A DNA stretch of 37,919 bases from NCBI GenBank assembly GCA_002304315.1, contig NEUO01000019.1:1-37919 (forward strand). Direction: 5' to 3'. The notes below the pieces were generated by a model, which did not search any database, had not been told where the DNA came from, and saw only the letters and a list, made by a program, of their open reading frames with translations. Made by a program: the position numbers and the translations under genes. Positions 7,784 through 13,727 of this stretch are shown piece by piece. Numbering within the stretch: the stretch's first letter is position 1; each line of letters starts with the position of its first letter. The stretch comes from Verrucomicrobiia bacterium Tous-C4TDCM. Lineage in GTDB: Bacteria > Verrucomicrobiota > Verrucomicrobiia > Verrucomicrobiales > Akkermansiaceae.

Positions 7784-9784
7784 ATGACTTCCCCATCCCA
7801 GCGGCCCTCGCCTCCACCCTCGCCCTCGCCCGTGCCTCTGACTCTCCGTCGGCGCTCGGCGGCGGAGGCGCTGTCGGGCATCTGGTCGGTGACCTTGGCT
7901 TCGGCGCTCATGGCCGGCCTTTATATCGGAAGGGATGTGTTGATCCCTCTGTCTCTCGCAGCGCTGATCACGTTCTTGCTAGCGCCTCTGGTGTCGCGCT
8001 TGGAGCGCTGGCTGGGCAAGGTCATGGCGGTGCTGGTCGCGATGTCACTCCTTCTCGGCGGCGCGATTTCACTCGGCTGGGCGGTGGGGTGGCAAGCCAT
8101 CGATCTCGCCAACGAGTTGCCAGGTTACAAGGAGAACATCCGGTCCAAGCTCCGCTCGTTCCAGCTCGAGGAGGGCGGGGCGATGGAAAAGTTGTCGGAG
8201 ACGATGGACGATCTCAGAAAGGAGCTGCCGGGTAACGGCGACGGCAAGAAGGATGCCCTCGGCGGGGCACGCGGTGAAGAGACCCCGGTGCCGGTGGCGG
8301 TGATCGACGACGACACCGACAGTATCTTTGGAACTTTCCGCTCGGTGGCCGCCCCGGTGTTGGGGCCATTGGGGACCGGAGCTCTGGTGGTCCTGCTCAC
8401 CACCTTCATGCTGTTGAAGCGTGACGATCTGCAGGGACGCATCATCCGGCTGATCGGCCAGGGGCGGATCAGCGCGACCACGCGCGCGATGGACGAGGCG
8501 GGCACCCGGGTGCGGCGCTATCTTCTGATGCAATTGGTGGTGAACGTGACCTACGGGATCCCTTTGACGATCGGTCTCTACTTTATCGGAGTGCCGAACG
8601 CCCTGTTGTGGGGTGCGCCGGCGGCCGGACTACGATTCATCCCGTACATCGGGCCATGGATCGCCGCGGTGTTCCCCGTCGTGCTTTCGCTGGCGGTGTC
8701 TCCTTCGTGGACCACGCCGTTGCTGACCCTCGGGCTGTTCGTGGTGCTGGAACTGGTGAGCAACAACGTGCTGGAGCCGTGGCTTTACGGATCGAGCACT
8801 GGCGTGTCTTCGATCGCGCTGATCGTCGCCGCGGTGTTCTGGACCTGGATGTGGGGTCCGGTCGGGCTGGTCCTGGCCACGCCATTCACCGTGTGCCTGG
8901 TCGTGATGGGCCGGCACATCCCGCAATTGTCCTTCCTCAGCGTGGTGCTGGGGGAACAGGAGGCGCTGACTCCGGCGGAGGAGTTCTACCACCGGCTGCT
9001 CAAGCAGGGCGAGCACGATGAGACGGAGCTGGCGGAGTCGATCTTGAAAACCAAGTCGTTGGTCGAACTCTACGATGGGATCCTGATCCCGGTGATGCGG
9101 GCGAGCGAGGAAGACCATCGCACGGGCTCGATTGATGCCGACCAGCGCGGTCGAATTCTGACAGCGCTGGGAGATCTGGTCGAAGACCTCGGGGAGCGCT
9201 ACCTCCCCATGGCCGAGGACGGCGACCTGATGCCCGCTCAGTCGGCTTGCCGGATCCGGAGCGTGGGCGCGCGGGCGGATCGGGACGAGATCGCGGGTTC
9301 GATGCTGGCACATGTCCTGATCCAGCAGGGCTATGATGTCGTGAAAGGCCCGGGAAGCCGGGTGACCAGCGAGTTGATCGGCTCCTTGGAGAGCGAGCCG
9401 GTCGATCTCGTTTGCATCTCGGTCGTCGAGCCTTCAAAAGCGATCCACGCCCGCAACCTATGCCAGCGGATTCGCCGCGGCTTGCCGGACCAGCGGGTGG
9501 TGGCGGGCTTGTGGGGCCGGACCGGCGACATTTCTGAAGATATACAAATGCTGCGGGATGCCGGGGTGGAGGAAGTCTTCACCACCATCACCGAATTGAG
9601 CGGACACATGGAACGGCTGGCATCGAACTTGGCGGAACAAACCGAGCAGCCGGGGAATACCGCGGACGAAGAAGCGCGGCTGCTTGCGCTGGATTCAGAT
9701 CGTGAGCAACGGATCCTCGAAGAGACCGCGGAAGAGGCTTCCGGAGAGATGGAGCGGATGGCCGATGTCACTCCGACTGCCTGA
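7784..9784 (+). CDS. AI-2E family transporter with C-terminal B12-domain-like extension
   Basis: Encodes 666 residues from the ATG at 7784, giving a Pro/Ser-rich N-terminus, then an AI-2E/PerM-type membrane domain (about residues 30-400). The domain has an N-terminal helix pair, a soluble loop (about 115-180), and conserved stretches such as LRFIPYIGPWIAAVFP and LEPWLYGSSTGVSS. Residues about 415-480 (LVELYDGILIPVMRAS) resemble the helical cap seen before cobalamin-binding domains. Residues about 486-620 resemble the Rossmann-like B12 domain, but the DxHxxG motif reads RADRDEIAG, so the cobalt-ligating His is absent. Long members with such tails are familiar in this transporter family. The substrate is unknown. 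Its last 17 nt overlap convergent ispF. Confidence 0.88.
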   Translation: MTSPSQRPSPPPSPSPVPLTLRRRSAAEALSGIWSVTLASALMAGLYIGRDVLIPLSLAALITFLLAPLVSRLERWLGKVMAVLVAMSLLLGGAISLGWAVGWQAIDLANELPGYKENIRSKLRSFQLEEGGAMEKLSETMDDLRKELPGNGDGKKDALGGARGEETPVPVAVIDDDTDSIFGTFRSVAAPVLGPLGTGALVVLLTTFMLLKRDDLQGRIIRLIGQGRISATTRAMDEAGTRVRRYLLMQLVVNVTYGIPLTIGLYFIGVPNALLWGAPAAGLRFIPYIGPWIAAVFPVVLSLAVSPSWTTPLLTLGLFVVLELVSNNVLEPWLYGSSTGVSSIALIVAAVFWTWMWGPVGLVLATPFTVCLVVMGRHIPQLSFLSVVLGEQEALTPAEEFYHRLLKQGEHDETELAESILKTKSLVELYDGILIPVMRASEEDHRTGSIDADQRGRILTALGDLVEDLGERYLPMAEDGDLMPAQSACRIRSVGARADRDEIAGSMLAHVLIQQGYDVVKGPGSRVTSELIGSLESEPVDLVCISVVEPSKAIHARNLCQRIRRGLPDQRVVAGLWGRTGDISEDIQMLRDAGVEEVFTTITELSGHMERLASNLAEQTEQPGNTADEEARLLALDSDREQRILEETAEEASGEMERMADVTPTA

Positions 9785-10241
9785 CCTGCGCGACGGCCAT
9801 CGCGGCGATGCCCTCCCGACGACCGACAAAGCCCATGGTTTCGTTGGTGGTCGCCTTGATGCCGACCCGTGCCGGATCGAGCCCGAGCGCGCGGCCGATG
9901 TTCTGCTTCATCTCATCGCGGTAAGGCAGCACCTTCGGCGCTTCCGAAACCAGGGTGCTGTCGATGTTCACCAGCGAGAAACCCTGCTCGGTACAGAGCG
10001 CAGCGGCCTTCTCGAGGATCTTCAGCGACGAGATGTTCAGGCAGTCCGGATCGCCCGGCGGAAAGTAGTAGCCGATGTCCGGCAGTCCCAGCGCGCCGAG
10101 GATCGCGTCGGCGATGGCGTGGCAAAGCACGTCCGCGTCCGAGTGGCCGTCGAGCCCGTGGGTATGCGGGATCTCCACGCCGCCGAGAATCAGCGGGCGG
10201 CCTTCCTTGAAACGATGAACGTCGTAGCCGATGCCGGTCAT
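9768..10241 (-). CDS. ispF: 2-C-methyl-D-erythritol 2,4-cyclodiphosphate synthase
   Basis: Encodes 157 residues, the usual length. IspF cyclises 4-diphosphocytidyl-2-C-methylerythritol 2-phosphate to MEcDP with release of CMP in the MEP isoprenoid pathway (cytosol, homotrimer). GYDVHRF gives zinc ligands Asp7 and His9; HSDADVLCHA at 33-42 gives His41. The flexible loop IGYYFPPGDP and the ending KATTNETMGFVGRREGIAAMAVA complete the signature. It reads away from a heptanucleotide repeat array that separates it from the upstream inositol-monophosphatase-like gene, and converges with the AI-2E transporter gene with a 17-nt overlap. Confidence 0.97.
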   Translation of the reverse strand: MTGIGYDVHRFKEGRPLILGGVEIPHTHGLDGHSDADVLCHAIADAILGALGLPDIGYYFPPGDPDCLNISSLKILEKAAALCTEQGFSLVNIDSTLVSEAPKVLPYRDEMKQNIGRALGLDPARVGIKATTNETMGFVGRREGIAAMAVAQVRQSE

Positions 10242-10249
10242 GGAGAGAG

Positions 10250-10415
10250 ATGGTGGATGGTAGATCGTGGATGGCAGATCGTGGATGGCAGATCGTGGAT
10301 GGCAGATCGTGGATGGCAGATCGTGGATGGCAGATGGAGGAGAGCAAGATTTCCGGATCCATCATCTACCATCTACCATCTACCATCTACCATCTACCAT
10401 CTACCATCTACCATC
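10250..10415. repeat. two facing short tandem arrays (14-nt and 7-nt units)
   Basis: Five perfect copies of AGATCGTGGATGGC run from 10262 to 10331, with degenerate flanks from 10250 and to 10337. Seven perfect copies of CATCTAC run from 10363 to 10411, ending CATC. The 14-mer is two diverged copies of the same 7-mer read on the other strand (GTGGATG and GCAGATC versus GTAGATG), so the arrays are inverted and could form a long imperfect stem around about 25 nt. There are no CRISPR-like spacers. It fills the whole gap between ispF and the next gene. Heptad arrays of this kind resemble cyanobacterial STRR sequences in form only. Confidence 0.85.
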
Positions 10416-10424
10416 GGCTGTTTT

Positions 10425-11174
10425 TTAGAAGATTTCCTCAATCGGGATCTTGCCGTTCGTCGCGACAATGGCCCAGGCGTCGGGGCAGTCGGGAGAGGGT
10501 TCGAGCTGGACCGCTCCGCCCGCCGCTTCGACCAGCAACTTGCCGGCCGCGATGTCCCAGAGAGAGATACGGGACTCGATGTAACCGTCGAGCCGGCCGC
10601 TGGCGATGTAGGCCATGCCGAGCGCGGCGCTGCCCATCATGCGCATCTTGCGGGCACGCAGCGAAGCCTTGCGGAAACGCTCCAGGCCGGTGCGCAGCGC
10701 TTCCTCATCCTTGCCGCAGCCGACGAACAGCGCGCATTCCTCGAGTTTGGTCCGCTTGCTGACCTGGATCGGCCGGCCGTCGAGCATCGGGACGCCGCCT
10801 TTTTCGACGGTCCAGGTCTCGCCGACGATCGGGTCGTGGATCACGCCGACGACCACTTCCCCGGCGACGCGGAGGGCGATCGAGACGCAGAAATGGGGGA
10901 TGCCGTAGTAGTAGTTCACCGTGCCGTCGATCGGGTCGACGATCCATTGGCGGTCGGAGTTCGGATCGCCGCCAAGGCCTTCCTCGCCGTAGAGCGCGTC
11001 TCCGGGGCGGGCTCCGAGGAGGATGCCTTCGATCAGATTCTGTGACTCCTTGTCGAGGGCGAGCTTGATGTCGTGATGGGTGGTTTCATCGACGACAAGC
11101 TCCTTGCCGAAGTTTGCCTTGAGCAGCTTGCCCGCTTCGAGCGCGGCGTGGATGGTGAGTTCGAGATCGGTCAC
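10425..11174 (-). CDS. inositol monophosphatase family protein
   Basis: Encodes 249 residues from a GTG at 11172-11174. Upstream codons belong to repeat DNA, so the longer frame is rejected. Metal-site motifs are clear: YGEEGLGG (Glu), WIVDPIDGTVNYYYGIPHFCVSIAL (D-P-I-D-G-T) and LWDIAAGKLLVEAAGG (W-D-x-A-A-G). These define the Mg-dependent, Li-sensitive phosphatase superfamily, which dephosphorylates inositol monophosphate or related sugar phosphates such as histidinol phosphate or 3'-phosphoadenosine phosphate; the substrate cannot be assigned. The leader is C-rich with no Shine-Dalgarno site. Repeats flank the gene on both sides. Confidence 0.93.
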   Translation of the reverse strand: MTDLELTIHAALEAGKLLKANFGKELVVDETTHHDIKLALDKESQNLIEGILLGARPGDALYGEEGLGGDPNSDRQWIVDPIDGTVNYYYGIPHFCVSIALRVAGEVVVGVIHDPIVGETWTVEKGGVPMLDGRPIQVSKRTKLEECALFVGCGKDEEALRTGLERFRKASLRARKMRMMGSAALGMAYIASGRLDGYIESRISLWDIAAGKLLVEAAGGAVQLEPSPDCPDAWAIVATNGKIPIEEIF

Positions 11175-11202
11175 GGGGGGAGGGTGAAGTTCCAAGAGGG
11201 AA

Positions 11203-11219
11203 GTGCCAAGTGCCAAGAA
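11203..11219. repeat. GTGCCAA heptad repeat
   Basis: AAGTGCCAAGTGCCAAG at 11203-11219, preceded by GTTCCAAG near 11188, continues the 7-nt rhythm also seen at 3777-3835 and 12043-12078. It lies in the gap between the inositol-monophosphatase-like gene and coaB, next to a REP-like palindrome. Confidence 0.55.
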
Positions 11220-11227
11220 AGGCGGGC

Positions 11228-11376
11228 GTGGAGTGCTGCGGCACGACGCAGCTTTGGCTGGGGGAACGGCCCGCAAGTTCAACTGGCCACGGATCGCCTT
11301 TCCGGCCAGTCCGCGGCCGACGGGGCGGCGCGGCTTTCACCCCAAGCCACAGCGCCGACCTGTCGGCGCACTCCAC
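11228..11376. repeat. REP/BIME-like inverted pair of palindromes
   Basis: The left arm (11228-11263) begins GTGGAGTGC and contains a TGCG-GCACGA-CGCA hairpin followed by TTTGGCTGGGG. The right arm (11340-11376), read on the other strand, begins GTGGAGTGC and contains GCCGAC-AG-GTCGGC followed by TGTGGCTTGGGG. The two are diverged copies in inverse orientation around a central CTGGCC...GGCCAG hairpin (11283-11309). This head-to-head layout is that of bacterial interspersed mosaic elements, which RAYT transposases mobilise. A RAYT fragment lies at 2-160. The short frames through this stretch are not genes. Confidence 0.65.
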
Positions 11377-11388
11377 ATCGAGCAGGCG

Positions 11389-12036
11389 TCATTGCGCATC
11401 GCGCTCCGCCGCGAGGCGCTCGATCTCCCGGACGATCCTTGGTGCGAGGTGGTGCTTCTCATCCTCCGGCAGCGCTTCGACATGTTCCGGGAAAACAAGC
11501 AGGACCTCGTTGCGGTCGGAGTCGAAGCCGATGCCGGGCTTGGAGACGTCGTTGGCGATGACCAGGTCGCAGCCCTTGCGCTGAAGCTTTTCGCGGGCGT
11601 TTGCTTCGAGGTCCTGCGTCTCCGCGGCGAAGCCGACGAGGGTGCCGGTGAAGCCAAACTCGCCTCGCACGGAGCCGAGAATTTCGGCGGTGCGGACGAG
11701 TTCGAGCGTCAGGGTTTCGCCGGTCTTCTTGATTTTGTGATCGGAAACTTCCACGGGCCGGTAGTCGGCCACGGCGGCGGCGAAGACGGCGGCGTCCATC
11801 CGGCCGATGTGGCGGTGGACGGCGTCGAACATTTCCGCGGCGGTCTCGATCGGCAGGAAATCCACGCCATCGGGCACGTTCAGCACGGTCGGTCCCGAGA
11901 TCAGAAGAACCCGGTGACCGGCGCGGGCGAACGCATCGGCCATGGCGTATCCCATCTTGCCGGACGAGCGGTTCGTCAGGTAGCGGACGGGATCGAGCGC
12001 CTCGCGCGTGGGACCGGCGGTGACGAGGACGCGCAT
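11389..12036 (-). CDS. coaB: phosphopantothenate-cysteine ligase, stand-alone CoaB
   Basis: Encodes 215 residues. CoaB joins 4'-phosphopantothenate and cysteine using CTP in coenzyme A synthesis. The start MRVLVTAGPTREALDPVRYLTNRSSGKMG is the classic CoaB opening. AAVADYRP, KIKK and GFAAET mark the nucleotide and substrate sites, and ANDVSKPGIGFDSDRNEV is the conserved C-terminal motif. Most bacteria have a fused CoaBC of about 400 residues; the flavin-dependent CoaC half is missing here, so it must be encoded elsewhere. Repeats flank the gene on both sides. Confidence 0.94.
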   Translation of the reverse strand: MRVLVTAGPTREALDPVRYLTNRSSGKMGYAMADAFARAGHRVLLISGPTVLNVPDGVDFLPIETAAEMFDAVHRHIGRMDAAVFAAAVADYRPVEVSDHKIKKTGETLTLELVRTAEILGSVRGEFGFTGTLVGFAAETQDLEANAREKLQRKGCDLVIANDVSKPGIGFDSDRNEVLLVFPEHVEALPEDEKHHLAPRIVREIERLAAERDAQ

Positions 12037-12042
12037 GGGGAC

Positions 12043-12089
12043 GTTCCAAGTGGAGAAGTGCCAAGTGCCAAGGGAGCACTTGGAAGGCT
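12043..12089. repeat. GTKCCAA heptads with short inverted repeat
   Basis: The 52-bp gap between coaB and the Sel1 gene contains TTCCAAGTG (about 12045), AAGTGCCAAGTGCCAAG (about 12057-12073) and CACTTGGAA (about 12079-12087). The first and last are exact reverse complements and can form a 9-bp stem. It has the same heptad family as at 3777-3835 and 11203-11219. Confidence 0.55.
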
Positions 12090-13636
12090 CACTTGTTCTT
12101 CTTTTCTTCGACGGGAGCGTCGGGTTTCGGAGTTTCTGCGGCGGGCTTTTCGGAAGCCGGCTTTTTGAGTTCTTCGAGTTCCTTTTTCGCCTTTGCCATC
12201 TGTTCGTCGCTGAGCTTGCTGGTCAGGTCGCCGAGCAGGGTCTTGACTTCGGTGTCGCCGCGCTCGATGGCGAGGGAGGCGAGGGCCCAAGCTTTCGGGA
12301 GGTCTTGCTCCGTGCCTTGACCGCTTGCGTGGAGCCGGGCGAGGCCGGCGGTGGCGGCGGCATTGCCCTGATTGGCGGCGAGCATGTAAAGCTGGCCGGC
12401 GTTGTTGAAGTCGACCGCGACGCCCATGCCGCGCTCGTAAAGGGTGCCCAGGTTGTTCTGGGCGGCGGCGAAGCCAGCCTTCGCCGCGGTGGTGAACCAG
12501 GCGACGCCGGCGGCGGGATCGCTCAGGCCGAGGTTTCCGGAGACGTAGAGCAAACCGAGCTCGTTCTGCGCGACCGGGAGGCCGGCGTTGGCGGCGGAGA
12601 GGAGGTATTTGTAAGCGCCGAGCAGGTCGGGCTTCTTATCCTTGGCGAGGCGCGAGGCCATCTCGAGCGAGGCGAGCGCGCTACCGGCTTCGGCGGCTTG
12701 CACCAGGCCTTCGCGGCCCTTTTCCTCGCTCTTTTCGAGGCCGCCACGGCCTTCCAAGTGGAAGGCGGCGACGCGGAGCAGGCAGTCGGGCTGCTTCTCC
12801 TCGGCACCCTTCATGTACTGGGCCAGCGCGGCCTTGTCGCTCTTCTTGACGTTTTCCTCGAAGTCACCGAGCGCGAGGTAGGCGGCGAATTGCTTCTTTT
12901 CGATCGCCTTGCCAAGCCACTCGCGACCTTCTGTTTCGTTGCGGAGCTTCTCGTCGCCATTGAGCAAGCGGGAGCCGAGCGGGATGAGGGCATTCTCGTC
13001 GCCCAGTCCGGCGGCCTTGCGGTAAAGGTCGAGCGAGCGCTTCGCGTCGATCTTCTCCTTGTCACCGAAAGCACCTTCATAAAGACGGGCAAGTAGGAGG
13101 ATCGACGGCGTGTCACCGGCTTCGGACGCCTTGTTCCACCACTCGGCGGCCTTTTCGAAATCCGGTTTCTCGCTGAGCAGGCCGCGGAGCCAGGCCTCCC
13201 CGAGGATGCGGCCGGCGTTGGCGGCGTCGCCTTTGGCGGCGGACTCCAGCGCTTCGCGGCCTTCCTGGCGGTCCTTGTCTTCCTTGGAGTTGAGAAGGAT
13301 CAGCGCGCGGCGGTAGGTCGCGTCCTTGTGGCCGGCGGCGGAGGCTTTTTTGTAATTTTCCAGCGCGGCGTCGCGCGATGCGGGCAGGCCCTGGCCGGTT
13401 TCCGCGGCGAAACCCAGCAGGAACAGCGCGTCGGCATTGCCCTTTTCAGCGAGCGGCTTGGCGAGATCGACGCCGATCGAGTGGCGGCCTTCGCGGAATG
13501 CATCGAGCGCCGCCTTGGCGGGTCCTTCGGTGGCGGTGGGCTGGGCGACGGGAGCATCGGTACCGAGGCTGACCGCGGCAGGAGCGGCGACGACGGTGGC
13601 GAGGGAAAGGGCGAGCAGTAGGATTCTTGCAGTCAC
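12089..13636 (-). CDS. exported Sel1-like repeat protein
   Basis: Encodes 515 residues. I start at the GTG at 13634-13636, because VTARILLLALSLATVVAAPA then forms a clean signal peptide; a TTG 11 codons upstream is possible. The mature protein is a solenoid of Sel1/TPR-like units of about 36 residues. Examples are GNADALFLLGFAAETGQGLPASRDAALENYKKAS, AAQNNLGTLYERGMGVAVDFNNAGQLYMLAANQG and AATAGLARLHASGQGTEQDLPKAWALASLA. It ends in a Lys/Glu/Pro-rich tail (KPAAETPKPDAPVEEKKNK). Sel1 proteins are protein-interaction scaffolds, often in envelope stress or signalling; no specific partner is visible. The next gene upstream in transcription is ppc. Confidence 0.88.
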   Translation of the reverse strand: MTARILLLALSLATVVAAPAAVSLGTDAPVAQPTATEGPAKAALDAFREGRHSIGVDLAKPLAEKGNADALFLLGFAAETGQGLPASRDAALENYKKASAAGHKDATYRRALILLNSKEDKDRQEGREALESAAKGDAANAGRILGEAWLRGLLSEKPDFEKAAEWWNKASEAGDTPSILLLARLYEGAFGDKEKIDAKRSLDLYRKAAGLGDENALIPLGSRLLNGDEKLRNETEGREWLGKAIEKKQFAAYLALGDFEENVKKSDKAALAQYMKGAEEKQPDCLLRVAAFHLEGRGGLEKSEEKGREGLVQAAEAGSALASLEMASRLAKDKKPDLLGAYKYLLSAANAGLPVAQNELGLLYVSGNLGLSDPAAGVAWFTTAAKAGFAAAQNNLGTLYERGMGVAVDFNNAGQLYMLAANQGNAAATAGLARLHASGQGTEQDLPKAWALASLAIERGDTEVKTLLGDLTSKLSDEQMAKAKKELEELKKPASEKPAAETPKPDAPVEEKKNK

Positions 13637-13727
13637 GCGCCCATTTAATGAGCAATCCGCCGGAGTCAAAGGGGAAAGATTGGGCAGGGAATCCGTGATT
13701 TCAGGATCGGTTGGAGAATTGCCACGA

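Noticed and set aside
10262-10411. CRISPR-like array
   Set aside because: The units abut with no spacers and are only 7 or 14 nt; it is a simple tandem repeat.
10250-11045. Long plus-strand frame through the repeat array and the phosphatase gene
   Set aside because: It is translated from tandem repeats and the antisense of a gene with full catalytic motifs.
11175-11282. N-terminal extension of the inositol-monophosphatase-like protein
   Set aside because: It is encoded by heptad and REP-like repeat DNA and is absent from the family's usual length.
11086-11376. Short minus-strand frame in the REP-like element
   Set aside because: Its peptide comes from the palindromes themselves; such frames recur wherever the repeat does.
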